From assembly GCA_050733695.1 (NCBI GenBank), contig JBOHTO010000060.1:1-64000 (forward strand): a stretch of 64,000 bases of DNA. The letters run 5' to 3'. This stretch comes from JBOHTO01 sp050733695. Lineage in GTDB: Bacteria; Gemmatimonadota; Gemmatimonadetes; Gemmatimonadales; Gemmatimonadaceae. The notes beneath the pieces are model-generated. The model had not been told where the DNA came from. It did no database searches and worked only from the letters and a program-made list of their open reading frames with translations. The position numbers and the translations under genes were made by a program. This document shows positions 36,676-46,163 of this stretch, piece after piece. Every line of letters starts with the position of its first letter. Position 1 is the stretch's first letter.

Positions 36676-38138
36676 ACGCGGTTACGACCTTCCGCCTTTG
36701 CGCGATACAGTGCCTCGTCCGCCCGCGCGAACAGATCGTAGGAGGAACTGACCTTGTCATCGGGGAAAGTGGCGACGCCGACGCTCGCCGTCAGGCGGAA
36801 CGCCGCGCCGTGTGCACCGCCGAAGAGGTGGGACTCGATCCGCTCCCGCGTGCGCTCGGCAAACGCGACTCCTCCCTCCCTGCCGGTCTCCGGCAGCAGG
36901 ATCACGAACTCCTCGCCGCCAAAGCGCGCGACGATGTCGACGGTACGCACCGCGTGCTGCAGCAGGGAGCTCACCTCGCGCAGCACGTCATCGCCCACGA
37001 GATGACCGTACGTATCGTTCACCCCCTTGAAGTGATCGATGTCGACAAGAAGCAGGGTGAGTGCGGTGCCGTACCGGAGGGCGCGCTCCAGCTCTGTGCC
37101 AAGGCGGTCAACGAGCGAGCGTCTGTTGAGGAGCAGCGTCAGGGGGTCAGTTGTGGACAGCGCCTCGAGCCGGGCGTTATCGGCACGCGCCAGCTCAATG
37201 ACCTTCGCGCGCCGGATTGCGGCCAGGGCAACGTTGACAACGATTCCGGCAAAATCGACGTCTTCCTGTGCGAATTCCTCGTCCGTGGACCGGAGGAAAA
37301 GGACGCCGAAATGCTCCTCGTCCAGGGTGAATGGAAGCGCGATCGCCGAGCGCAGCGGGACCGGCCGTCCTTCCCGTTCCCAGGCTTCCCGCACGCCGGA
37401 ATAGATCGGACTCGTCTGCGCATCATCCACAAGCACGGCGACTCCCTGCTCGATCGCGAGTCGCAGCTCCGGGTACTTGTCGAGATCGATCTCCTTTCCC
37501 GTCTGACTCGGATCCTCGAATGCTGTCGCAACGATCCCCGTCCGATCGCCCGGCCGACCGAGGATGATCGAGCAGCGCGATACGTTGAGTTCCTTTGCGA
37601 CCCGCCGCGCGAGGTTTCTGTAGATCTCCGGCGGAGACAGTTGACCGGTGATGTCGCGCAGGATATCGACGAGCTGACTGCTGCGCTCGGCTCCATCGCG
37701 CGCCCGTTCGAGCTGCTCCTCCGTGACGCGCAGAGCCTCACGCGCGGCTCGCAGAGCGTCCCGCGCACGGAGCTGGGCCTCGATTCGGGCGAGCAACTCG
37801 CCCACACGGAACGGCTTGCGCACGAAGTCCGCTGCCCCGAGTCCGAGCGTCTTGACCGCAGCTTCTTCCGGCGGGAGCGCGGTCACCATCAGCACGGGCA
37901 CGTCACGCCAGCGCGGATCGCGCTTCAACCGCTGCAGCACCTCCACACCGTCCACCTTTGGCATCATGATGTCGAGCAGAACCAGGTCCGGCATCTGCTG
38001 CTGCTGCTGGAATTCCTCGAGGAGCTGTATGCCGCCCTCCACCGTTGTCACCTCGTAGCCGTGCTCCTTCAGCAGCCATGAGAGAAGTGACCGCATCGCT
38101 GGATCGTCATCCGCGACCACGACCCTGTGCTCAGGCAT
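36666..38138 (-). CDS. Response regulator with GAF and GGDEF domains (diguanylate cyclase)
   Basis: The ATG at 38138 gives 490 residues. Residues 1-120 are a receiver domain: acidic DDD at 10-12, phospho-acceptor in LVLLDIMMPKVDG and conserved Lys in PPEEAAVK. A coiled coil (about 120-165) links to a GAF domain (about 170-310), then a GGDEF domain whose active site reads GGEEF. An RTVD inhibitory I-site five residues before it matches the RxxD pattern. It should make c-di-GMP when phosphorylated and be feedback-inhibited. No histidine kinase is next to it. It overlaps the threonine dehydratase gene by 8 bp and E1-alpha by 4-10 bp. Confidence 0.93.
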   Translation of the reverse strand: MPEHRVVVADDDPAMRSLLSWLLKEHGYEVTTVEGGIQLLEEFQQQQQMPDLVLLDIMMPKVDGVEVLQRLKRDPRWRDVPVLMVTALPPEEAAVKTLGLGAADFVRKPFRVGELLARIEAQLRARDALRAAREALRVTEEQLERARDGAERSSQLVDILRDITGQLSPPEIYRNLARRVAKELNVSRCSIILGRPGDRTGIVATAFEDPSQTGKEIDLDKYPELRLAIEQGVAVLVDDAQTSPIYSGVREAWEREGRPVPLRSAIALPFTLDEEHFGVLFLRSTDEEFAQEDVDFAGIVVNVALAAIRRAKVIELARADNARLEALSTTDPLTLLLNRRSLVDRLGTELERALRYGTALTLLLVDIDHFKGVNDTYGHLVGDDVLREVSSLLQHAVRTVDIVARFGGEEFVILLPETGREGGVAFAERTRERIESHLFGGAHGAAFRLTASVGVATFPDDKVSSSYDLFARADEALYRAKAEGRNRVCT

Positions 38139-39156
38139 GATCCAGAAGGGAACGAAGCCCGTCCCACTCGATGTTCCCGCCACTGAGCAACGCGACGGTA
38201 GGACCGCCACCTGTGATCGCGCTCGTCATGAGGGCGGCTACCGTTATCGCGCCGCTCGGCTCGGCGACAAGCTTCATCCGGTCGACGAGAAAGCGAACTG
38301 CGTCGCGCAGGGCGTCATCATCCACACGCACCACATCGTCGAGAAAGCGCTCGTGGTGCGCGAACGGGATCGCGCCGATCTCGACAGCCAGAAGTCCATC
38401 AGCAATGCTCTCCACGGCATCGAGCCGCACCGGCCTTCCGGCAGCGCGCGCGCGCGTGAGCTTGGGGGCACCCGCCGGCTCCACTCCGATCACTCGCGCC
38501 TTCGGGATCGTGAGCTTCACCGCGGCGGCGACGCCGGCACTCAGCCCCCCGCCGCCAACAGGAACAACAACCGTCTCCACTTCCGGGCAGTCCTCTGCGA
38601 TCTCGAGTCCAGCCGTCGCCTGCCCGGTGATGATCGTTGCATCGTCGTAGGGTGGCACCAGCGTCGCGCCGGTCTCGCTCGCGATCTCGAGGGCGCGCTC
38701 CATCCTGTCGTGCGTTGTCGTACCGGCGATCTCTATCCGTCCACCGACGCGCTCGACTCCGGCGCGCTTCGCCGCGGTGACCGTCGTGGGCATGACCACG
38801 GTGGCGGAGATGCCGAACAGCCGCGCCGCGAGTGCGACTGCCTGCGCGTGATTCCCCGACGATGGCGCGATCACACCGCGCTCGCGTGCCCCGGGGTCGA
38901 GCTGATCGATGAACGTATACGCGCCGCGAAACTTGAACGCACCGCCACGCTGCAGCATCTCCGGCTTGAAAAAGAGAGGAACTCCGAGCCGTTCGCCCAG
39001 CTCGACGGCCGGCAGCAGGGGCGTACGGACCGCTACCGGCTGGAGACGCCGGGCAGCAGCACGAACCGCATCGAGGGTGATGATCGAATCGGCGGCGGCC
39101 GGGGATGCCGGGGATGCCGGGGATGCCGGGGATGCCGGGGATGAAGGAGAAGGCAT
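38131..39156 (-). CDS. ilvA: Threonine/serine dehydratase (PLP fold type II)
   Basis: The 341-residue protein has the PLP Lys in FKFRGAYTF, the Asn loop SSGNHAQAVA, and the phosphate loop VGGGGLSAG. It deaminates threonine to 2-oxobutyrate (or serine to pyruvate). It lacks the C-terminal ACT-like regulatory domain of biosynthetic IlvA and matches the short catabolic/serine racemase-like form. The N-terminal 22 residues are a Ser-Pro-Ala repeat encoded by 9-bp units and are dispensable for the fold. It starts 19 bp after the upstream GGDEF gene. Confidence 0.9.
   Translation of the reverse strand: MPSPSSPASPASPASPASPAAADSIITLDAVRAAARRLQPVAVRTPLLPAVELGERLGVPLFFKPEMLQRGGAFKFRGAYTFIDQLDPGARERGVIAPSSGNHAQAVALAARLFGISATVVMPTTVTAAKRAGVERVGGRIEIAGTTTHDRMERALEIASETGATLVPPYDDATIITGQATAGLEIAEDCPEVETVVVPVGGGGLSAGVAAAVKLTIPKARVIGVEPAGAPKLTRARAAGRPVRLDAVESIADGLLAVEIGAIPFAHHERFLDDVVRVDDDALRDAVRFLVDRMKLVAEPSGAITVAALMTSAITGGGPTVALLSGGNIEWDGLRSLLDHA
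39101..39145. repeat. 9-bp tandem repeat in the ilvA N-terminus
   Basis: Four perfect GGGGATGCC units (39101-39136) and a partial fifth encode repeated Ser-Pro-Ala on the minus strand. Copy number can vary without breaking the frame. Confidence 0.85.
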
Positions 39157-39175
39157 GCTCTGGCTCGCGCCCGGC

Positions 39176-40546
39176 TCAGTCGCTGATCCGATTGCGTCCC
39201 CCTTCCTTCGCCCGGTAGAGCGATCGATCCGCCGCCTGGAGCAGGTCGTCCACGGATATCGGATCCCTCCCCCGTGCGAGTGCCATTCCCACGGATACAG
39301 TCAGATTCACCATCGCAGGGCCCTCCGCGAAACCGTGACCGTCCACGTTGGCACGGAGACGCTCCGCGAAGGTCCGCGCTCCCTCCCAACCAGTATCCGG
39401 CAGCAGGATGACGAACTCGTCGCCACCGAACCGCGCCACGATGTCCGTATCACGTGCTGTTGTGCGCATGATATCGGCCAGTTCCTGAAGGACCAGGTCG
39501 CCGACCGGATGCCCGTGCGTGTCGTTGATCCTCTTGAAGAAATCCACGTCCACCGCGAGGACGGCGAGCGTCGAATCGCGGCGGTTGGCTCGCCGCCACT
39601 CGCGGTTCATGCGCGTCTCCATTACCCGGCGGTTGAGGCAGCCCGTGAGCGGATCCGTGCCTATCTGCTCGAGCAGCCGCACGCGCATGTCGTTGAAGCT
39701 GCGTCCGAGGAGCGTGAGATCGTCCGGCCAGCGTGTGGTGTCCGGCGTATAGCTTCCCGCCAGATCGCCCAGCTCGGCGCGCTTGCACGCCTGGCGGAAG
39801 TGGTTCATGCGCTCGCGAAAGCCGCCGAAAGTGAACACGTGCACCAGCGCCACGGCGAGGAAGAGGCCCGAATTGAACAGCACGACGAATGGAAGCGGTT
39901 GCGGCCCGGGAACATAGGGAGGAACGGCCAGCGATGTCACCAGATAGGCGAACAGGACAAGCAGCATCGCCCAGTAGCCCTGTCGGCGACCGAAATAGAA
40001 GACCGTGAGCTGCAGGACGAGGAAGCCGAGCAGCAGGATGCGATGGAACTGGGAGGGCGTCGCGCTGAGATAGATGAGCGCCGAGAGCATCGCTACATCG
40101 GCAAGCAGGACGAGCAACTGTACACCGTCGCGCATGCGGTCACGGCGGATCCGGCTGACGTAGGCCGCGACGAGTCCGTGAAAGACGAAGTACAGCGCGA
40201 ACGCCACACCGAGAGCGAACCACCCGCCGGGAGTGATCTGGGCACCAAAGAGAGCGATCAGCAGCGCGGCACCGAGAACCACGGCGTAGCGTATCCACCG
40301 CTGCCACAGCAGAACCTGACGTTGGGCCTCCGCCCTGTCGCGCCTCAGCTCTTCCTCGAGCTGCGGAAAGTTGGAAGAGAGTTCGCGCGAAATCTCGGGC
40401 CGCACGCCGCTGATCTCCCTTCGCCCTCCTCCATTCCCTGGCCCAGCGGGGCGATGGACGCCATCCGGCGCGGGCGATTCCTGCGCTGGCGGGGACCCGG
40501 GTGTGGGCGGGGTGGTCGGGGAGGCGCTACGGCTGGAATCGCTCAT
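39176..40546 (-). CDS. Membrane-anchored diguanylate cyclase
   Basis: The ATG at 40546 gives 456 residues; a TTG 69 bp earlier is possible. After a Pro/Ser-rich N-terminus come about six membrane helices (residues about 85-245) and a short HAMP-like linker, then a GGDEF domain with intact active site in RFGGDEFVILLP and an RDTD I-site. No known periplasmic sensor domain is present, so the membrane part is the likely sensor. It sits 134 bp after gyrA and 19 bp before ilvA, and with the REC-GAF-GGDEF protein forms a pair of c-di-GMP synthases in the same strand series. Confidence 0.9.
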   Translation of the reverse strand: MSDSSRSASPTTPPTPGSPPAQESPAPDGVHRPAGPGNGGGRREISGVRPEISRELSSNFPQLEEELRRDRAEAQRQVLLWQRWIRYAVVLGAALLIALFGAQITPGGWFALGVAFALYFVFHGLVAAYVSRIRRDRMRDGVQLLVLLADVAMLSALIYLSATPSQFHRILLLGFLVLQLTVFYFGRRQGYWAMLLVLFAYLVTSLAVPPYVPGPQPLPFVVLFNSGLFLAVALVHVFTFGGFRERMNHFRQACKRAELGDLAGSYTPDTTRWPDDLTLLGRSFNDMRVRLLEQIGTDPLTGCLNRRVMETRMNREWRRANRRDSTLAVLAVDVDFFKRINDTHGHPVGDLVLQELADIMRTTARDTDIVARFGGDEFVILLPDTGWEGARTFAERLRANVDGHGFAEGPAMVNLTVSVGMALARGRDPISVDDLLQAADRSLYRAKEGGRNRISD

Positions 40547-40680
40547 CACGTCCGTGGTCGCTGGCGAAGACGGGAAGGGAAAGGAACGGAGCGAGCCGGC
40601 ACCGCCAAGGTACAATCCGCTCCGGGAAGGGTAAAGCGCGCGATCGCGCCTCGCAGGCCCGCGACTCGCCGCTTGACTGT

Positions 40681-43230
40681 CTACTCCTCTTCCTCGGGTG
40701 AGGCTCCCACCGCTTCCACCGAATCGACTTCATGCTCGTCGGGGCCCCCATCCCCTTCCCCCTCCCCCTCTCCGTCATCGTCCTCGGGCACCACACGCGC
40801 GACATCGGTCACCAGGTCACGCGAATCGAGGTTGACGAGCTTGACCCCCTGCGTGTTGCGGCCGCTCACCCTTATCCCCTTCACAGGCATCCGAATGACG
40901 ACACCATGCTTGGTGATGAGCATGAGCTCGTCCTCGGGGAGGACTTCCTTGATCGAGACGGCACGCCCGGTCTTTTCGGCGACCTTTAGCGTGATGATGC
41001 CCTTGCCACCGCGCTTCTGCACGCGATACTCGTCAATCTCGGAGCACTTGCCCAGGCCCCGTTCAGTCACGACCAGCAGGGCGGCGTCACGCTTGATGAC
41101 GACCATCCCGATCAACTCGTCTCCGTCCCTCAGGTCGATACCGCGCACGCCGGTTGTGTCCCGTCCCATCTCGCGCACGTCCGCCTCGTGGAAGCGGATC
41201 GAAAGGCCGTTGCGCGTGGCCAGGACGATGTCGTTGATGCCCGTGGTGACCTGGACGTCGATCAGCTCGTCCCCCCCCTCGATCCTGATAGCCTTGATCC
41301 CGTTGGCGCGCGGATTGGAGTACTGAGAGAGAGCTGTCTTCTTGACCGTGCCGTTCTTGGTTGCGAAGAGCAGCGACTGCGTGTCGCTGAATTCACGCAC
41401 CGGAACAAGCGCGGATATCTTCGTATCGGGCGTGACGTTGATGAGGTTGACGACCGGCTTTCCCTTCGCGGCGCGTCCCGCCTGCGGGATCTCGTGCACC
41501 TTGAGCCAGAAGCAGCGGCCGTCATCCGTGAAGATGAGGATGTAGTCGTGCGTCGAGGCAATGAACAGGTGCTCGATGAAGTCCTCATCCTTGAGCCCCT
41601 GGCCGTTGAGCCCGCGCCCTCCGCGCCGCTGTCGCTTGTATGTGGACACCGACGTACGCTTGATGTAGCCCGAGTGGGAGATGGTGACGACCATGTCCTC
41701 CTCGGCGATCAGGTCCTCGATCGTGAACTCCCCCTCATCGCTCGTTATCTCGCTGCGCCGCGCATCGCCGTACTTGTCCGCGAGGCGCTGCAGCTCTGTC
41801 GTGAGCAACTCCATGCGCTTCTCGCGCGAGCCGAGCAGCTCGCGCAGACCGGCTATCGTGGCGCGCACCTCGGCCAGCTCCTCCTCGAGCTTCTCGATCT
41901 CCAGCCCGGTGAGCTTGGCGAGGCGCATGTTGAGGATCGCTTCCGCCTGTCGCTCGCTGAGCTTGAACCGCTTCTGCAGGCTCTCGCTCGCGGCAGGCGC
42001 ATCCTTGGCCTTCCGGATGATTGCGATGACCTCATCGATGGCGTCGACGGCTATCTTCAGCCCTTCGAGTATGTGCTCGCGCTCCAGCGCCCTGTCGAGC
42101 TCGAACTGCGCGCGGCGGACGATCACCTCGTGGCGGTGCCCGATGTAGTGATCGAGCACTTCCCTGAGCGGCATGATGCGCGGGACCAGGCGCCGTGTCG
42201 CCGCGTCGGGCACGAGCGCGAGCATGATCACGCCGAACGTCGACTGCATCGTCGTGTGCTTGTAGAGCTGATTCAGCACCACGCGCGGGATCGCATCGCG
42301 CTTGAGCTCGATCACGACGCGCATCCCGTCGCGGTCCGACTCGTCGCGCAGATCGGTGATCCCTTCGACCTTCCTGTCCCGCACGAGCTCGGCGATCTGC
42401 TCGACGAGACGCGCCTTGTTGACCTGGTAGGGAAGCTCGGTGATGACGATCTGGGACTTGCTGCTCGTCTCCTTCTCCTCGATCACCGCGCGCGCGCGCA
42501 TGACGATCCGCCCGCGGCCGGTCTCCTGGTAGTCCTTGATCCCGGCGCGGCCGTAGATGTATCCCCCGGTCGGGAAGTCGGGGCCCTTGATGAGCTTTCT
42601 CAGCTCGCCCGGCGTCATCTCCGGATTGGCGACCAACTGTATGACCGCCGCGATCACCTCACGCAGATTGTGCGGCGGGATGTTCGTCGCCATCCCGACG
42701 GCGATGCCGGACGAGCCGTTGACAACGAGGTTCGGAATCCCCGACGGGAGCACCGTCGGCTCCTGCAGCCGGTCGTCGAAGTTGGGCGTGAAATCGACGG
42801 TGCTCCTGTCGATATCCGCGAGCATCTCCATCGCGACCGGAGTGAGCCGCGCCTCGGTGTACCGATAGGCGGCCGCCGGGTCGCCGTCCACCGAGCCGAA
42901 ATTTCCCTGCCCGTCCACAAGCGGCGCCCGAAGTGAGAACTCCTGAACCATGCGCACGAGCGCGTCGTAGACGGAGCTGTCGCCATGCGGATGGTACTTG
43001 CCCAGCACATCACCAACAACGGTCGCGGATTTCTTGAATGGTCGGCCCGGCACGAGACCGAGTTCGTTCATCGCGTACAGCACTCGGCGGTGCACGGGCT
43101 TGAGGCCGTCCCGCACGTCAGGCAGTGCGCGAGAGACGATGACGCTCATCGAATAATTGATGAATGACTCCTTCACCTCGTCGTCGATGAGGCGAGGAAG
43201 GATGCGCTCGCGGTTGTTCGGAACTGTCAT
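40681..43230 (-). CDS. gyrA: DNA gyrase subunit A
   Basis: The ATG at 43230 gives 849 residues. The catalytic Tyr lies in AAYRYTEARLTPVA, the QRDR is represented by GKYHPHGDSSVYDALVRM, and the GyrA box QRRGGRG near the start of the C-terminal beta-pinwheel separates it from ParC. A second box-like KRGGKG occurs near residue 760. The very acidic C-terminal tail (Glu/Asp/Gly-rich, last 35 residues) is typical of gyrase regulation of DNA wrapping. GyrB is not in the window. The gene has a convincing promoter and a nested inverted repeat upstream. Confidence 0.97.
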   Translation of the reverse strand: MTVPNNRERILPRLIDDEVKESFINYSMSVIVSRALPDVRDGLKPVHRRVLYAMNELGLVPGRPFKKSATVVGDVLGKYHPHGDSSVYDALVRMVQEFSLRAPLVDGQGNFGSVDGDPAAAYRYTEARLTPVAMEMLADIDRSTVDFTPNFDDRLQEPTVLPSGIPNLVVNGSSGIAVGMATNIPPHNLREVIAAVIQLVANPEMTPGELRKLIKGPDFPTGGYIYGRAGIKDYQETGRGRIVMRARAVIEEKETSSKSQIVITELPYQVNKARLVEQIAELVRDRKVEGITDLRDESDRDGMRVVIELKRDAIPRVVLNQLYKHTTMQSTFGVIMLALVPDAATRRLVPRIMPLREVLDHYIGHRHEVIVRRAQFELDRALEREHILEGLKIAVDAIDEVIAIIRKAKDAPAASESLQKRFKLSERQAEAILNMRLAKLTGLEIEKLEEELAEVRATIAGLRELLGSREKRMELLTTELQRLADKYGDARRSEITSDEGEFTIEDLIAEEDMVVTISHSGYIKRTSVSTYKRQRRGGRGLNGQGLKDEDFIEHLFIASTHDYILIFTDDGRCFWLKVHEIPQAGRAAKGKPVVNLINVTPDTKISALVPVREFSDTQSLLFATKNGTVKKTALSQYSNPRANGIKAIRIEGGDELIDVQVTTGINDIVLATRNGLSIRFHEADVREMGRDTTGVRGIDLRDGDELIGMVVIKRDAALLVVTERGLGKCSEIDEYRVQKRGGKGIITLKVAEKTGRAVSIKEVLPEDELMLITKHGVVIRMPVKGIRVSGRNTQGVKLVNLDSRDLVTDVARVVPEDDDGEGEGEGDGGPDEHEVDSVEAVGASPEEEE

Positions 43231-43259
43231 GGGCTCGGCGTCAGGGCGGGTACGGCGTG

Positions 43260-43318
43260 TCCAGTTGCAGACTGTTGAATATAGCCTCAAGCGATGTCTC
43301 ATTCAACTCGCAACTGGA
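43260..43318. repeat. Nested inverted repeat around the gyrA promoter
   Basis: Outer arms TCCAGTTGC (43260-43268) and GCAACTGGA (43310-43318) are perfect over 9 bp. Inner arms GTTGAA (43274-43279) and TTCAAC (43302-43307) are perfect over 6 bp. They enclose the -35 and -10 boxes. The arrangement could form a cruciform or bind a regulator. Confidence 0.6.
43278..43306 (-). promoter_or_regulatory. Sigma70-like promoter of gyrA
   Basis: On the minus strand TTGAAT (43306-43301) is separated by exactly 17 bp from TATATT (43283-43278), 48 bp upstream of the gyrA ATG. This is the best housekeeping promoter seen in the window. Confidence 0.65.
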
Positions 43319-43456
43319 TGGTAACTTGGCTCTTGACAATGCCTTAAGGGCTCCCGAACGCCAGTCCGGTTCACCCCGCGCGGTTTCGATGTCGCCGAAC
43401 TGACGCGCGCGTGCAATGTTGCTCCCTGCCCCTTCACCCCCCTTGACCCCGGACAT

Positions 43457-44104
43457 ATGCGACCCTTCGTCCAGCTCACAGCCGCACTCCTGATCATCGC
43501 TTCCGCCGCCCCCAGCCTGGCGGCACAGGAACCGGGCCCCCGGTCGTTCCCACGAGGCTCTTCGACCGCGGCGACGAGCCGGGACACCTGCACGTACGAT
43601 ACGTGTGCCCTTCGCGTCGAGTTCAACTTCTGGGGGCCCCGCCTCGTCAGCGGCAAGGACGGATCCGAAGTGGCGCGCCTCGGGTGGCTGGGAGGACATG
43701 AACTCGAACGTGTTCTCGCCCGGAGCGACTCGGCCACCGCATACGTGGAGCCGTACGTTCGCTCGGAACGAGCCAGCAGGTTGCTCAACATCGCTGGCGC
43801 TGTTGCCTTCGGCGTGGGTGTCGCCGAATCGGGATCGCTCGACGGGCTGGCCCTGGGTGGTGTCGCGCTCACGCTGATAGCAATTCCATTCGAGCTGAAG
43901 GCGCAGCGACAGCTCAGCCGTGCTGTGTGGTGGTACAACAGCACGCTTCCCAACACCGCGACGGGCGGTGCTGCCATCGAGCCGGGGGGTGGTGGCACGG
44001 CAGAGCCGAACGCTGCGCCAGACGCAGCTGCCGTCGAGCCGCGCGGTGCCGATCGGCACTCCCATCGTTGGGCCTGCCCGACCCGGGTCCGACTCGCTCC
44101 CTGA
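43457..44104 (+). CDS. Secreted protein of unknown function
   Basis: The 215-residue protein begins with a signal peptide (LTAALLIIASAAPSLAAQ). A CTYDTC motif follows, then a hydrophobic Gly-rich stretch (about residues 110-145, LLNIAGAVAFGVGVAESG) that could insert in a membrane. The C-terminal 55 residues are low complexity. No family was recognised. The gene is divergent from gyrA. Confidence 0.6.
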   Translation: MRPFVQLTAALLIIASAAPSLAAQEPGPRSFPRGSSTAATSRDTCTYDTCALRVEFNFWGPRLVSGKDGSEVARLGWLGGHELERVLARSDSATAYVEPYVRSERASRLLNIAGAVAFGVGVAESGSLDGLALGGVALTLIAIPFELKAQRQLSRAVWWYNSTLPNTATGGAAIEPGGGGTAEPNAAPDAAAVEPRGADRHSHRWACPTRVRLAP

Positions 44105-44201
44105 TTTTCCCCTGCAGGTCGGACCCGAAACGTCAGACGCCGGTCACCGTGCCGCCACCTGACGATTCCCGAACAGTTCCTTCATCACGAGGGTGTCTGC
44201 C

Positions 44202-46163
44202 ATGACACAAGCCAGGAAACCCTTTCTCATAGATTCACCGCGCAGCCGTGCCTTCCTTCTGCTGAGCGTCGCGTTGGCGGCGACCGCCTGCTCCGACTCC
44301 CCGGTCGCGGTTGAGCGCAGTCCGCCGCTCTCGACACACCTGGCGCTCGTCCAGGGACCTGAAAGAGTTGCACTCACGGCGTTGACGCGTGCAGTCGCAA
44401 TGGCCATGGACAACGAGGGGCTCCGGAACCAGGTGCGAAACGACATGCGGCGATCGCTGGTCACCCGCGAGCACAAGCTCGAGTTTCGTTCGTACGTGAA
44501 GGGCAGGAGCGGCGGCATCCTGATGGCCCAGATGGCGAAAGCCACAGGATGGAGTCGCGACTCGCTGGGCTCGCTCATCGAGGCGGTGCGTCCGCTGGAG
44601 TTCTACATGCCGGTGCGCGAACAGCGCGACAGTTGGACGGGTGCCGGCGATCTGTGGGTGGCATCGCTTCTGAAGGATGCCGACGTCCCGGCAGCGTTCG
44701 ATCTCGAGGGCCGCGCGGTTGAACTCGCCGCATGGGAAAAACCGGCCATCCCCACCCTCTCCATTGTTCCGGTCGAAACCGACTTCTCGCGGCAGCTCGA
44801 CACCGCGAACTGGCGACCTTCAGGCGAGGGGAACGATCGGGTGATCGGAACGATGCTCATCGCGGATCCCGGAGACGACGGCGGCGGCAATTCTCCCACG
44901 AGCTCGACCGATGATGCGCTCTACCTCACATATGCGGACGTTCGCGACCTTCATGAGCCGTGGCTCCGCGGCGATCCCGAGCTGGAGACACATGTTCATG
45001 GTCCCACCAGCGAGGAGAACCCGAGGTGGGGGATGGATCTGGCCTGCGCGGGTGAAGGGGCGTACGACCCTCGAAGATACTACAATCAGGATGGCCGCTA
45101 TTTCAGCAGGAGGATCGGCTCGGGGGCGCCGCTCCTCTTCGACCGCCGGGAGATTCAGACCTATCACGCCCGCTTCCCGGGGGCTGGATACCACCTCCTC
45201 ATGTGGGAGGACGACAACGCATCCTGCGAGATCAAGACCGACCTGGACCTTGCCGGCATCCTGTCAGATGCCGCTTCCGCCGCAGCCGCCGCCGCCGCTG
45301 TTTCGGCCAGGAAAGGCGGCAAGGAAAGAGTGATCGCTGCGGCGATTGCCTTCGCCGTGCACCTGATCAAGAACAGCATCGCCCTCCTGAAAGGCAACGA
45401 CGATTTCGTCGGCGCCATCATCGAGGCCGCCGAGAGCAACTATGCGTCCCAGGCAGCCGGCCTGGGGGTAACCCACGTGATAATGAATGGGGGCACGTTC
45501 AGCGGCTGGGCATCGATCGAGGGCCAATGGGCCACCAGCGCAAACGGGCGATCCTATGCCACGTCGGTCACGCCGACGGCTGCGTCGGTCGCGATCGACC
45601 AGACCGGATCGCAGCAGGCTTCGGCCACAGTGCACGATCAATACGGAGCTGTCCGTTCCGGCCATTTCGTGGGGTGGAGATCGGCAGCGGAAGGAATCGC
45701 GAAGGTCAGTCCTTCGGGCCTCATCACGGGCGTCTCCGGCGGAACGACCACGATCTACGCACGCGCTTGCGATCCGGATTGCGTCGAGAGTCCCGTTGAC
45801 GTCCGCATCACGGGTCCGACGCTGAGCGGACCCGGATCCGTCTACGACGCCAACGCGACTCTCATTGCCGGCGTGGCGAACCCCCGCCAGTCGTCGTACT
45901 ACTACGTTTGGGAGTATCGCACTTGCCCAGGCGGCGGCGGTTGCGATGGCTGGTCCAGCCTGGGCGCTGGCCTGGATATGAAGACCAGATCGGTTTTCGT
46001 GAGTCGCTACGATCGGAGCGTCGACGTAAGGGTCACGCTGAAAACGTCGAGCTACGGCGCGGTGGTCGGAACGACGTATCGCTCGGTAGATGGAGCGGGC
46101 GAGCCTCCACCCGGAGGCAGCGGCTGCGATGATACTTCGCAGGGCACCTGCGAGCCGTATTAG
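44202..46163 (+). CDS. Large lipoprotein with bacterial Ig-like (BIG2) domain
   Basis: The ATG at 44202 has GAGGG eight bases upstream; a GTG at 44193 also fits the frame. The 653-residue protein has a lipoprotein signal (VALAATACSDSP, lipobox Cys about 30) followed by a domain of about 370 residues that I do not recognise. Then comes an Ala/Lys helical segment and a BIG2-type domain near residues 455-545 (GVSGGTTTIYARA). The C-terminus is a further beta-rich domain with Cys pairs (CPGGGGC, CDDTSQGTC). It is probably displayed on the outer membrane. It faces the 46390-47748 gene. Confidence 0.75.
   Translation: MTQARKPFLIDSPRSRAFLLLSVALAATACSDSPVAVERSPPLSTHLALVQGPERVALTALTRAVAMAMDNEGLRNQVRNDMRRSLVTREHKLEFRSYVKGRSGGILMAQMAKATGWSRDSLGSLIEAVRPLEFYMPVREQRDSWTGAGDLWVASLLKDADVPAAFDLEGRAVELAAWEKPAIPTLSIVPVETDFSRQLDTANWRPSGEGNDRVIGTMLIADPGDDGGGNSPTSSTDDALYLTYADVRDLHEPWLRGDPELETHVHGPTSEENPRWGMDLACAGEGAYDPRRYYNQDGRYFSRRIGSGAPLLFDRREIQTYHARFPGAGYHLLMWEDDNASCEIKTDLDLAGILSDAASAAAAAAAVSARKGGKERVIAAAIAFAVHLIKNSIALLKGNDDFVGAIIEAAESNYASQAAGLGVTHVIMNGGTFSGWASIEGQWATSANGRSYATSVTPTAASVAIDQTGSQQASATVHDQYGAVRSGHFVGWRSAAEGIAKVSPSGLITGVSGGTTTIYARACDPDCVESPVDVRITGPTLSGPGSVYDANATLIAGVANPRQSSYYYVWEYRTCPGGGGCDGWSSLGAGLDMKTRSVFVSRYDRSVDVRVTLKTSSYGAVVGTTYRSVDGAGEPPPGGSGCDDTSQGTCEPY

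Noticed and set aside
38909..42936. Two long plus-strand frames antisense to ilvA, the GGDEF gene and gyrA
   Set aside because: They are Arg/Glu/His-rich mirror frames of well-supported minus-strand genes and lack any recognisable domain.
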